Both the position numbers and the translations under genes were made by a program. Under the pieces are notes generated by a model, which searched no databases, was not told the DNA's origin, and saw nothing but the letters and a program-made list of their open reading frames with translations. 64,000 bases of DNA, taken from assembly GCA_963070105.1 (NCBI GenBank), contig OY718806.1:579001-643000 (forward strand), read 5' to 3'. Source of the stretch: Litomosoides sigmodontis (taxonomy: Eukaryota; Nematoda; Chromadorea; Rhabditida; Onchocercidae). Below, piece by piece: positions 1 through 13,400 of this stretch. Position 1 is the first letter of the stretch. Each line of letters begins with the position of its first letter.

Positions 1-58
1 GTCAATGTCGTTTCAACAATATCACCAACACTTTTTCAGATTTAAACTTACTGTGAAA

Positions 59-65
59 TTTGTAG
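59..65 (+). promoter_or_regulatory. Candidate trans-splice acceptor before atlastin
   Basis: The sequence tttgtag ends 13 bases before the ATG at 79. It fits a nematode 3' splice site and could receive a spliced leader. It could instead be an ordinary acceptor from an upstream exon outside the window, since the frame stays open between it and the ATG. Confidence 0.35.
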
Positions 66-78
66 ATTCGCTGGTGTA

Positions 79-3000
79 ATGTCATTCGACATAACAGCAC
101 CGTTTCAAGCCGGATTTAGCACACGGGATCAGATAGAACATCGTCACAAAGTTCATCCTGTGCAAATAATTGCCCCACTTTCATCTCAGCCTAATCGTTA
201 CAAATTCCTGGAAAATTCACTTATTTCTGTACTTGGGCATTCATCCATCGCTAACAAAAAGATATTCTCACTTAATTCATAGAATTTTACTTTAATATAG
301 ACTAATTGTCCATAAAATTTGAAGTGACGTCAACCAAATTTTCTATATTTATTGTTTCAAATTTTAAAACCAAATTTTGCAACAAAAACATTTGGGAAAT
401 AAAAGGGTGTTTACTAGTTTGAACACTCAATTTGTTTATTCGAAGATTGAATAATTAAAATATCCAGCTATCCAGTTTTCAGGTGGTAATCATTAGTGTA
501 GCAGGTGCATTTCGAAAGGGGAAAAGCTTTCTGCTCAATATATTCCTCGATTATTTGTATAGTCTGCAAAAATCACAGCAAGTAATTACTAATTTCGGTT
601 GAATTAAAAATAATTCTTAATTTAAGGAAGAAAAATGTTAAATTTAAGGAAATATGCCCTCTTTAGCTCAGTTTCAATTTTTGCTTTTATTTAATTATTT
701 TAAAGAATGATACAAATTTGGAATGGTTTCTGGATGAGTCACACTTAGGAGGATTCCATTGGCGACCCGGGATGAAGCGCGACACTGCTGGAATTTGGAT
801 TTGGGGTGAACCGATAATGATTGAAGCAGCTAACGGTGAAACATACGCTGTTGTGTTGGTTGGTTGGTTAAAATTTTAAATTATCTTTCGGGAATATATT
901 AATTTTGTTTTTAATTAAAATAAAATTCTCCTAAACCGCTCACTGACCCAACAGGCATTTGTATCATTCATTATTTTTAACTAAAATTCAAAACTGTTAT
1001 AGCAGATGTGTTACAGATGGATACACAGGGAACAGTTGATAATGCAGCATTATCATATCAGATGTCTAGCACTATATTTGCATTATCAACTCTGTTCAGT
1101 TCAATGCAAGTTTACAACGTAGTAGAAACAGTTATTGAAGATTCGCTAGCGAATTTATCACTTTTTGTTGAATACGGACGGTTAGTACAGGATGAAAATA
1201 CCAAGTTCAAACCACCTTTTCAGGTTTCTAAGCATTTTTTTATTTATTAACGATTCAAAAAGGAGCGACAAAAGTTTTCAGTTTCATATAAAAAAAAAAT
1301 CAAAGATAAATAATTAAAAATCAGCTTCGAAGTAGATTTTGCACAGCTTTGTTTCTCAAATAATTTTGGTAGAATTTACTGAGGACCAATGGAGAATTAT
1401 CATAATTTATTATATTTTATTGATGGAATTTCCTCTTTCAATTAAAGTTTAAAGGAATAAAAAAAAGGATCAGATTTCAGACAATCGTTTTCGTTGTTCG
1501 AGATTATAAGTTATCCGAAGAGTGCTCATACGGGTTTGAAGGTGGTATGGATTACCTGAAGTCAATGCTCCAAGCATCATCAGCATCTTATCAAGTTTAT
1601 TTTATGTTCATCCGTTTTTTCCTATCCAAGTAATCAGTCAGTACAATCGACAAATTTCTTAAAAATCATTGAGTTAAGTTGTCTGACGCATTTTTCGGTA
1701 AAAATTTTTGAACGTAAAAAAGAATTTTACTTGAGAAATGTAGAGGAAATTGAGTGATTCAGCACTACGTATTGTTTGTCTCTCTAAATTTTTTTCAGTC
1801 CAATGAACTGAGAGTTGTTCGAAAGGAAATTCAACGTTGCTTCGAGCAAACATTATGTTTTTTACTGCCACATCCGGGTCATCGAGTTGCAGATCACGAA
1901 TCCTTTAAAGGACTCGTAAAAGGTTCACCACCTCAGTCATTAAAATGCATTGACTTGATAAAATGTTCGAAATGACTTTACAAAACGAAAAAATCAGAGT
2001 CCGATACTGTGAAGAAGAAAGGAACGTTAATTAGCAAATGAAATTATTTGCAGATCTCAGGCCGCTGTTTAAAGAGGAGGTGAAAAAGATGACGGCACAT
2101 CTTTTGAATCCACAAGCATTGCAACCAAAAATGGTTAACGGAAAAACGGTTACATGCAGGAAAATTGCGGACATGTTCAGGGTTTATTTTCCTCTCAATT
2201 CTTTCCTTTTTTTTGGAAGAGTTCAATTTCAGGTAGCAGAAAATGAAATTGTAAGAAGGGAAACGAGTGGGACGAAATGAAGTTTGTAAAATGTTGGAGG
2301 TTTTCCAGGAGTTTGCCAAAGCATTCGACAGTTGTGTGATACCGGAACCGCAGATGATTTTAGATACAAATGCGCAACTGATATATTTAGAAGCAGCGAA
2401 TGAGGCAAAAATAGCATATACCAGAGGAATGGATCGGGTAACAATCAAAATTCCCAAATTATTGAAGCTTCAAATAATTTGCCATAAATATTTGAAAATG
2501 AATTTTGCCATTTATATTATCATGAATAAGTTAGTAGCCGTAAAATCTTTCTTAAATTTAATATTTTCTTCTTTTCTAGAATAATTGGAGACATTTCAGA
2601 TTTGTTTGAAATCAGGAATGCTACCGGAAAAACGACTCTATGAAGCTCATATTAAATATGGTATTATAGCCTTGAATATTTTCGAAAAGTATCCAAAAAT
2701 TGGAAGCAGCGAAGTTCGATCGAGAAATCTCTCGTCACTACAACAAAATCTAAATGTAAGGGTAAAGTCAGTGAATCGAAGTTAAGTTCAGCAGCAAGTG
2801 TTCTATAACCTCTATAACTTTAACTGCAGAGCGAACTGGAAAAGTACAAACGATTAAACAAAGAAAAGCGCGTAACAAGCTGCGTGTCACGTATGATCGC
2901 ATGCGGTGACTCCGTCTTTTTCGGTACGTCATATTCTAAATTCCTATTGCGTTAAGTAAGGCTTTAAAACTTGAAAGTTTTCCTTTTGATATAGGTATGG

Positions 3001-3182
3001 GTCTTGGGTCAGCCGCATCAGCAGCTATTGGAGGCGCAGTATTGTCGTTACAGGCTGGAATGGTAAGCGCCGGTGTGATTGCTATACCGGTTTCACTTAC
3101 AGCTTTGTTAGCAATCTGGGTTTACGTTTATTATAAGCCTAAAATTCGCTCATGTCTCCATCATGACTCTAATAGTGTTTAA
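79..3182 (+). CDS. atln-1: Atlastin, ER membrane-fusion GTPase (11 exons)
   Basis: Exons: 79-261, 483-581, 706-858, 1017-1223, 1481-1594, 1799-1922, 2054-2181, 2309-2437, 2600-2755, 2830-2923, 2995-3182 (524 aa; human atlastins are about 540-560). Seen: P-loop GAFRKGKS at residues ~69-76, switch-I-like segment [10 protein letters not shown] in exon 3, MDTQG switch II at 146-150, VVRD (the RD guanine-specificity motif) at ~219-222, LLPHPG in exon 6, then a helical middle domain and a Gly/Ala-rich hydrophobic hairpin from ~463, ending in a short basic tail. Known family role: GTP-driven homotypic fusion of ER tubules, with the hairpin embedded in the ER membrane. The start at 79 follows an in-frame stop at 43-45 and an acceptor-like tttgtag at 59-65. 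Odd: exon 1 ends at a conserved position but is followed by AT, not GT (262-263). All other introns are GT-AG. Confidence 0.93.
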
Positions 3183-6100
3183 TCATTCCATTTTACCAGT
3201 TGCTTAACACTTCTATTGTTCATACTGATGCAAGCAATGGAATTCATCTGCAAATGACATCATTCCGTAAAAAGTTAACACTTCGTCGCCGACACTTACG
3301 TTCTCCTGCATTTTCACCAAAGCAATTTCTGCAGTGAAGCAGAAAGCGAAACTGTTATTTGATACAAATACGAATGCAGTCAATTGTAGAGAGCACTACC
3401 TCAAGTTCAAACATATTCTTTTGAGTGAGAAGAAAATTAGGGTTCAACATCTCTGTATGCCAGATATCTGACTAATCTAATTACTTGTGTGTTTATCATT
3501 GCAATCGGCTTAGAGCTCTTACAACCAACCTCAAGCGCCTCTTATAAGCAATCATTCCTCCATAGGCGCGCATCGAAGGAAACTGGGCGATTTCAAACTT
3601 TCCTGTCATATTGCCTTTCATATTGTATTTCACTGTGCCTTTACAGTGCTTACATCATTTACAGAAAGCATCCTGCTTGTACAATTCATTAAATTTTGAT
3701 AAATTTAATTAAGATCTTGCTACAAACTTTGCAACAATATGCAATATCCAGAATCGATGCTGATTCGAAAAATGTCATCAAATCCTAACCATTCCTGAAT
3801 CACTTAATCCAATTTACTTAATTTGCTTTCCTCCTCTTTCCCTTCTTTTCTTTTCATATCCTATCATTTCCAATTTGTCACAATGAATTAAAAGTGAAAA
3901 CAATTTCATTCCCACGATAATAATAATACCAATAATAGTAACACAAGCTTTGTCCGTTCTATAGCCAGAGACTCAATTACTGACTTAAGATTTTTAACAA
4001 AAGTTCCAAATTTCCTATATGGATGAAGATTACCAAAAACACGTGATACGAAGGTTAATTATTCATTAACTTCCGCAAGTGCAAACGCAAATAGATTCAA
4101 ATATTGAAGCAAATGAAAATGGAGGGTGCATTATTTTATATACATTTAATTATTTGTATTAGGCATTAAAGTTGACAAAATTACATGTATCTTTTCTTTT
4201 TATCCCTTATTACTCCATGTTCGATAAAGTTCAAAAATTCCATTTTTTTTTCTCTCAACTTCTGCCCAACTGCCGAATTATTTTAAAAATGCAATGTTAT
4301 TGGTTAGTCTTCCGAATACAACAGTTTCAGCGTATTTTAGCATTTCATTTTGGCTTATTATGTAATTCTAATTTCTAAAGCCGCTTTCACATTATCACCT
4401 TTTTTCTTGAATTAACATTACAGCAAAAGTGAAATTATAATATCTTCAGAATAGATATTATAAAAGAAATAATACGGATAAGTTAGAAAATATCATCATT
4501 ATTTCTTAAAGTTACCTGAAAAAAAATTTTTGTGGATGATAGCTGGAAGCATTTAACATACACAACACAAACAAACAAGTAAAATGTGATAAGCAATCAA
4601 CAGATGTTGGAAAAATTTTTCTAGTAAGCAAATAAGCACCGCTGAACAGAGAAAAAAATTATAAACTGTGGAACAACCAAAACAAAGCACGAAGCGAGGA
4701 ATCTTTCAAAACCTTCTATCTTCAAATATCTAAAAAAGCTTTAAATATTTGAAGATAAAACAAACAACGCCTAAATCAAAGGATGCTGCTGCTTTCAATT
4801 CATTTGCAAAAAAGGACAAAGAGAAGAAAACCTAGGAAAAGAAGAAAAAAGCTGCAGAGTGCCCTGATCACTGAAATATGGTCCCGTCTTGCCTCGTATC
4901 GTTCACCTGGTTTTCCAACAAGCAGTGCCAATCATTTCGTCGCTGTGGATCGTCAATTAATGAACACTCATATGGTGGTGGAGCTGAAATTTCGAGGATA
5001 CACGTAAAGAAATGAGATTATTACTTGAAAAAGTAATATCGAGTTAAGTGAACCGATGGTTTGCAACTTCTCAAGCTTACAGGTTGACATCTAAAACAAT
5101 TTTGATAGCGTCATATAGTTAAATAAACTATAAGTATTTTCTGCTGAAACTGATATAAATCTTAAATATTCTACTGGACATGTGTCGTTGCGTTTTTTTT
5201 GAGTAAGAATAAAAATTGATTGCAATTTTGAAAAAAAAAATTCCTATAAAAATATTAGCAAAGACTGAAAAGGTATTCAATCCAGAAGAACTCATCATTA
5301 ATTACAATATTGCAACTTTCAGTCTAACAGTAACTGTAGTTTTCCACTGCTTATGGCGTAACAATTCTTATGCCCTTCGAAGCATTTTTTTTTTCAAAGT
5401 ATTAATTTATAACATTTGCTATAAATGTCGAATTTAGAAGACTGTCTCAGGTATTATCTGCTGACTTTTGGAAGAACAGTTTTAATCACATCATCTTGGG
5501 AAGTAGTCAAAACTCAAAATAATATCAATGTAGCATGATGCGATATTCTACATCATCCCGACATCATTACAACCACTACAGCCTAGCTAGAGTCCTTTCA
5601 TCAATCAGCATATAACACCTTTTCCATGGTGGTATAACTGGGTGAAACACCACGTAGTTAGCGGAAAGGATGTTTATATTCCGGTCATTGAACCAATTAC
5701 GTGTTAGATATTCAGAGTCCTAACTGTTTGCAATTTCCATCGAAAATATCTTCTTCCCGTCATGTATTCACGAAACTTGACGAGCTGGACAATTTCTCCA
5801 GATAACGTAACAGTGGTGGTAAAAAATAAACAGTTGAAATATGCCCGCGTATAACATGTTTTCGATACTGGCATTGCTCATTGCAACTTTGCGAATTGCT
5901 TCCGACAGAGATTTATAGCTCTATATGGATTGATGAAATTTATTGTTTATTGTAAAAGGATTAAGTTCTCGGAAATTGAATGAAAGTGCTACAGAAAAAT
6001 GGATATGCTTCTTCCTTTAACTACCACCCCACTGTCCCAAGAGAGGAGAACGAGGTCGGAATCTCATTCCGTTACTGGGAATTTCATTATCTGCGCAGTG

Positions 6101-7437
6101 GCAATCACGAACCACTTATCTGCAAATGCCTCTAGAAGAATATTCAATTTGTGGGAAGCCGGATAACTCATTGTAGGATACGAGAAGACACAGAGCACAG
6201 ATTGACACCGAATTTTTCCTGTTAACTTCCCTAGAGACTTTCAACCTTCCTTCATTTTGTTTCCTTGACATTATCCATTCTTACTTTAATGCTGCTAAAA
6301 CTAACATCCATTCCATGTTAAGTATAATTTTAATAAATTCCATTGTATTCATTGATTACAGAATTTTTTACACTTTGCTACAAGCTACTTTTCAGATATG
6401 TTTTCGTTTCTATCCTGAAACTGTATCGAAATCTCTTTTTTCCAGAAATGCAATTTCACTAATCAAATTCATCCGAGAATGTCTGGACGGGTGGTTTTCA
6501 CAATTAATATATCATTCCCCCACTCCGCTAAAAGCTTCAACATAGAGATGTTTATTCAAAAAACTAAAGCTACAGCTGAAAAGCTATAAGTCATAAATAC
6601 TGTTATGCAAGCTGACAAATTCACATTCTGTTTCTAGAACTGCCGAACAGGTTGAAATTCACGATAGTTTGCTAAATCTAATTTAAAAGAGAGATTAATG
6701 GAGAATGGAAGAGAACCAATAACTGATGGATCACATGGATTTGGAGTCTTCTTCCTTCAACCTGAGAAGATGCTTAGAAGTCAGTGCTAACAGATCTTCG
6801 AACTGAATTTCGCAGTTTAGCAACAGTTCAGACTAATTAGCAATTATAAGTTTCAAAGCTGACTTTGTTTTGAAAATTGAATAGTTTAAGTTAATATATT
6901 GAAAAGCTAATAAGAGAAAATTCAAAATTTCTAAAATAATCCACATTAATTGCAATGAAATTTCATTTTGTTACATTTCCATATGACTTCGGTGTCCTCA
7001 CAAAAATTGACATGTAGACGGGGAAAATTTTTCCTTTTCCTTCAACCTCAAAGCTTAAAGTTAAGCAAGCTTTAAACAAAAGGATTCCACTGGGAAATTT
7101 GCAAAAATTTCATCCCTTTCTTACTTTTTCATCCTTTTTTTTGCGTTCCATCTCTGTTAGCTCATTCTCTCTTTGTCCTCCTCCTCTCTTATTCCTAACA
7201 CTTCAAAATTTATGCTCCCATGGGATATTTATGAATTTAATTAAATAAACCATCCCAGCTTTTAGCACAAGAAAAATGGGGAAAAACATGAATTGCCAAA
7301 AAATAAGTTTGGAAAAGAGATAACTGATGTATGTGGCATTTAAAGATTCTTTTCAAATTTCCACAACAATGTGCAGTAAAATCACTTAGATGCCAAAATG
7401 CGTCTCTGTAGCAAGCAGTCGTTGTAAAACACATAAG
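3183..7437. other. Intergenic stretch, no supported gene
   Basis: About 4.2 kb between convergent atlastin (+) and the Shisa-like gene (-). Open frames here are short and AT-driven. The only one that caught the eye is 4783-5007 (+), a 74-codon frame starting with a Lys/Arg-rich segment from a GA-rich tract. It has no convincing splice partners and I do not recognise it. The 3' untranslated regions of both neighbours must lie at the edges. Confidence 0.5.
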
Positions 7438-10400
7438 CTAAGATTCGGATAATTGAAATTTATGTAAGACAAAAATTTGGTGCAAAATGAAACCTTCGTA
7501 TGTGGCCGGTTTGGTGGACAGTGTATCTATAGGACGATAACGCTGTTGCATTCCCGGTGCCGTTGAGCATGCTGAAAAAAAAATTACGGTGATTGTACGG
7601 GTGGAAATTAAAATACAAACCTTTTAAACAATACCATGTTATCAAATTCAAACGAACTACTTCGCCCTCAGAAGTTGCTTAAAATTTTAAATGGAAAAAA
7701 TGATTACTTGATTTGGCAGCATTCATGGGACAAAATGGAAGATTTTTACAAAGGCACAACGTCATTACCGTCAACAGTATGAGTGCACCAATTACGCCAA
7801 CTACAATCACAGCGAGGTGGCTGAAATGTGATTCGAAATGAGGTGAAAATGAATTCATTACATAAAGTTCAGACTGAAAAACTTCTCAAAGGTCAAAAGT
7901 GAAAAGCGAAGTAATAATGTAACTTAACTTTTGTTTCTTTTACATTCTTTCTCATCTTACCAATAAAAATATTTGTGCATTCATCAAAAATCATTCATAT
8001 GACCCTAACTATAGGTGATTGAAAGATTAAATTCAGTTAATTTATATCTATCCAAACTATTTAATTTCATATGAAACATTGGATACCTCAGTAAGCTGTG
8101 ATACCAAGATTAAGTTAATTAAACAAAGTAAAAAACTACGGAAAATAACAACGGTTAGGAATAAGACAGGTAATGGCTGGATTTTCACAAATTTTAAAAG
8201 ACGCCATGTGTCTGCTTTGGAAAATCATTAAATGCTCATTTCATTGCCATCTGTTTTATGTCAAAAGACTGAATACGGTAGTAGAATCAAACGGCTATTA
8301 TTTCATTCAGAAAAAGAAAAGGTGAAAGGAAATTGCCCAAAATTTCTCATTAAGTTTATCGATGCCCTAATCTATCAAAATTAGAGGCGTTGCTTTTCAA
8401 GTTATTCCTCATTAAGAGAGCAATTAAACAATTGGCAATAATTTTCCTAATCTTTGAAAGTCCCACATTACAATTTAATGATCTAAGAACTTAACCTTAG
8501 TAATATGATGTGCAAGAAAATTGCACAGTGTGCTCTCAGAAGTATAACATCCTCCTGGTAAACAGTAACTTGAAATTTCTGTTTTAAAGTTTTGTAGAAC
8601 AGAGCATCAATTTGCTAGAAATCGACCAATATTACTGAAACAAAATGCAGAAGAATTTTGATGACTGCTTCATCAAAATGAAGAATTTAGTGAAATAATT
8701 TGGCGAAACTTGACATTCAATTTCACCTCACTTCCGGTTTGCATTGCACTGATATGACTTCTGGCTGTTAAAAAAGAACACAAACTATGCACCATTTTCA
8801 ATGATTTACACATACACTTAACTATAAGTCTAAAAATTGTACTTTTAAACTGAAATTATATACCAGAAACTCTCAAAACTAAATTTATTGCAAAAATTTG
8901 GCATAACAGTAACAGATGAACCATCCTATTTTTTTTCTCACTAAACAAAACTAATCAATGTTACGACCGATTAATTTATTTGTAATTTTCTTGAAATTTA
9001 TTATCAATGAAATTAACTGATAGAAATAACTGGCAGACTAATTCTCACTATATTCCTGTGCTTGATTTTAATTTCCCTTCCCATCCATAATATATCACTG
9101 ACGCCTTAATAATTAAACTTCTACCACGAATAAAATTTAGCTGGCATTTCAACCAAAAACATGAAAATGGTAATAACAACAACAGCAACAGTGATAACAC
9201 CGATAAGCCAAACATGGCTTTCGTGATATTACTGTTGTCATCGCACTATCATCGTTACTGCCGTTACTGTTGATGAACAGGCGTAATTGTTTTTGTTGCT
9301 GTCATTATCACTGCTTATATCTGTTGCCTCACTGAAGAAGCAGTAATTCGTAAGTGTTGTTGCTGCCATTAGTAATGCTCCTATGGTCCAATTTTAATTA
9401 AACTTGTTGGAATTAACCAATTTAAAATTAATTACCACAAACTATATGGTTAACTAACTTCGATTCATCGAATTCAAACTAATTTAACTTCAACTTTTAA
9501 GACTGATTATAAAGATAAAGAGTGAACAAACATCTGCACATCATTAAATCTTTATACATAACAAGCAGCGATTATGTTAAAAGTAACAACAACGACAATT
9601 AACTACTTAAATTTCATCAGACTAAAATTTCATTTTCAAAAATAATTAAAAAAATTTCCATGCTGAAATAACGATTGAAACTTCACTGTAGCTTTTATAA
9701 ATTATATGAAAACTTTGAGGATTTCGTATAACTCTTAAATGTTTCTTGGAAGAGACATCCAACTAGGAACTTTAAAAGTTTTTGCAATTTCTTAGTAATT
9801 TTTCCCACATTTCAAAATTGATAAAAGGATGAGGTAAAACTGATGAAAGTAAGCGCTTTGGCTGAATATTTATGAATATTTATTGGTTATTGCGTGACTG
9901 TTAGAATGTTTTAGTTGAAAAAAAGGCAATAACTAATGGCGATGAATGACCTGAGAGGTTCTTTTTCCAGAATGTTACCACCCAGCGACGACGATTTTAC
10001 TAAAGTACCACATCTAAGAGACTTTTCTAATTTCATGAAATAAGTGCTAATGGAACTGCAAGAAAGCTCATAATTTTATTGCAGAATTCACGAATCCTAT
10101 CGCGGTTATCTCAGCAGCATTCATTGCTTTTCAATAGCTGCCAAATTTAGCAACCAATTTTTAACTTCACTAAAAAAATTGAAATTATTATGGGAATAAG
10201 ACAGTGAGATATAGGGAACCAATTTTTAACTTCACTAAAAAAATTGAAATTATTATGGGAATAAGACAGTGAGATATAGGGAGAAGAAGAGGAGAAGGTA
10301 AGGGTAAGTGAGGAGATAAGGAAGAGAGAGGTGAAAAGGAAAAATAGGGAAGAAGCAATTACTGTATAAAGGCATAAAGTTCTGCGAAACAGTGATTATA

Positions 10401-13400
10401 AAATATTCATATTAAAACAACATTCCCCTTTTGAAATGATATCGGACTGTTATTCTTACTTGAAATATTGTCAAAGTGTATGGAAATATTAGGCACCTGT
10501 CGTTGCAACTCAATCATTCATAATTCAGACGTTTCACTATGATCCTAACCCAACCATATTTTAAGTTATAAAAAGAAAAAAATTTTGTCCGAAACACTTT
10601 TTTTCATTAAAGGCACAAATACTACTTTAATCCGAAAAACTACGGGACAAATCAACTGGGTTATTTCGCCACGAGATGTCAAGAAAGAAATCTCAAGGGA
10701 TATACATGGACACCGTTAGAAAGCTCATCTTTTTGTTGTATTCAAAGGTTGCAATCCCATACACTGAGTAATTTATGAAGCACATTATTTTCAGTCTCCG
10801 ATTTAGATAAAAAATAATTTACGTAAAAGTAAGCCATAATTCATTCAAAAACCTGAAAACAGTGACATCAATAGGATTCGTGCATTTAACAAACTATTTA
10901 TGTTTTTTATGATAAAAGAAGTGATGACGATTAATGACCGTACCTTCTTAAATGCAAGTTTTGTAAATGTCATCGCACAGTTTGAATTAAAATGAACTAA
11001 TCGTACTTTCATTTTGTCGTGGATTTCAAGTCGAGAAATTATAGTGATGCAAGCAGCTTTTACGGAAATTCAAAGCAATAGATATGGGCGACGAATTATT
11101 GGAGGGTGTTGAAGTCTAAAATTTAGCAGAGATTTTCAAATTAAATCCATTTTTGGAGCTGCATTTTTATGCCGATAGTGTTTGTGCACTTAGATTGTGG
11201 AAGAAGCTTGATCTAAATTCCCTTCAATTATTTCGCATTTCTTTCATAAACCTAATTTATGATAATTGCTAACAACAGTGGAATGCAGGAGAGGAAAAGA
11301 TTGGGTGGAGAAAGCTGTGTTGCAAATTTTTAAATTGCTGATTTGTTCGAATCTGTTTAAAAGTCTTCTCTACTAGCGCATGCTATCGTACATAAATAAA
11401 TGCATTGAATAGTAAGTAGTAATACTTAAGTGCTCTAACGATAAATCTTCCTTTTTTCCCCCTCGCACTGCTCTTTTCAAACACTACAATTGATGTTGGA
11501 CAACAACTAAACTTCATTTCCATGAAAATGATAGTAAACATAAGCATGCAAAGATAGGTCAAGCTAGAGAGAGAAAGAGAAGAAGAAGCTGATGAATAAT
11601 AATTTTATACTATTTTCATTCAAATGACTGCAGTGGGCTCATTCAGTGAAGAATGCTCGGCTGAACTTTATCATCTATTCCACGATTTGTGAACAGATAG
11701 AACAGCAGTTACAATTATTTAACAAACCTAAATCAGCCTTATTCGACCGAAGAATGCGTTAGAAATTTCCTCGTCACTTCCTTTTCCTCCTTTCAGCTCC
11801 CTTCTGTTAAACAAAATAAATCCCACTTAGTTTTAATATTTCATCTAGCTGTTCGAACTTTACAATTCGATCGTTGTGATCTTTAAAGAGCATTCAACAT
11901 TTTAAGGAAAAAAGATGAAATTCTACTACTGATAACTATATGCAGTAATACAATAAAATACACAGTGATTCATGATCACTGTGTATTTTCTGAAGACCAA
12001 AAAAAAGTTTCTAAAAATACCTTCTTTCCCTTTAATCTGTTCCGGAATTAACTGATCTATATGATAACGATGAGGAAAGCCATTGTGAAACTGATTGAAC
12101 GGCTTCAATATCTTGTGAATTGGCACTATAGAACTGATGCAAAGTACTCGGTACGGTTCATCTTGTGAGGTGACGCTATTATATTACTGAATATTGCTGC
12201 AACCAGTCAAGTCCATCTAAAGACAATTCATCCTTTTCCTGCTTCTATGCCACGTATTATCGAACTTTGCAACCAATCAGTAATGCCAACCGCCATACTC
12301 GATTTTTCTAAAAACTCACGGAAATAAAAGTCTCATTCCCATTCATACGAAGTCTTAAGCCTTTGCCACAATTCCTATTCTTTCCTCCATAGCTACACGG
12401 TTTGTTACTAAATGGAAGTTTCACTAAAATTTATATTGTTTTCCTGCAAATGCCTCGTCATTTGCGGGCAACTCTAGGGTTTTCAAGAAAATCCTATTAG
12501 AATTCAAGAAAAGAAGGAAAGGAAAAGCAGAAATATATTCAAAAATATGGCAAAACTGTGGAATTTACGGTGCAATTTCGAAAATTTACTTTGGGAATTT
12601 AAGTGTTAATTACTGCTCAGTCATGTCATTAACACTGTAACTCTTCGCAAAATGAATAAAAGAGACAAAAATCAGTATCGGTATCCGGGCATGTGTTGAA
12701 CGATCGGTAAATTGATAACTAAAATATTGTAGAGATAAGAAGGAAAGGGCTTGCTTGTCTCATCAGTGTAACCAAATTACTCACTCCTCCACATTTCTCT
12801 CTTTACACTCTTTTTTCAGTGGTAACATCATCCATCCTAAAAGGGGAGACACCAGGAAAAGGGCACTAGCTCGTAAGTACGCGTGTAAGGCCTTTTGAGG
12901 CATAAGTTAATCTACTTCAGGCTAGGTTAGCACTATCATCGTCACCAGAGTAGCAGCATAAGCATCAACACACGAAGCAACATTCCTCAGAGCAGCCGTA
13001 ATAATCAATAGAAATGTCTTCTTTTTTTTTTTGTTCAGCTTGCGTTTGCATTCTTTGTAATGATTCGGATTGGACAGGAAATGATGGAATTGGAAAAACC
13101 GGACAAGTATAATGATGAGTGACAGCAGCTAACAGTAGAAGAGAGAGAAAAGGGGGAAGAATTGGGATGGATAATTAATAGGAAATATAATTTCGTGCCT
13201 TAAACTGAATAAAAAGAAAATTAAGAAAGCAATGCATGAAAGATAAAAACTAACTTCTTGATGAACTGCCGTCTGATTTCCGCTGCCTGCTCGGCTTCGA
13301 TTTTATAAAGGTGCTCCTGTGAGCAGCAGTAGTAACTTCCCGGGATAATATGAGATGGACAGCAATATTTTTCATCTTCACTATCCTTAAAATCTGGACA

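Larger units (their letters stand above)
7821..13254 (-). other. Large intron of the Shisa-like gene
   Basis: A 5.4-kb intron. It contains the 33-nt candidate exon, a degenerate trinucleotide-rich area (9170-9370), a perfect 65-bp tandem duplication (10152-10281), a purine-rich patch after it, and a perfect inverted repeat (11955-11989). No open frame in it looks like an independent gene. Confidence 0.6.

Noticed and set aside
4783..5007. 74-codon frame with a basic N-terminus; other frames of the same stretch also look partly protein-like
   Set aside because: Basic part comes from a GA-rich tract, and no frame stays open or joins to another exon convincingly.
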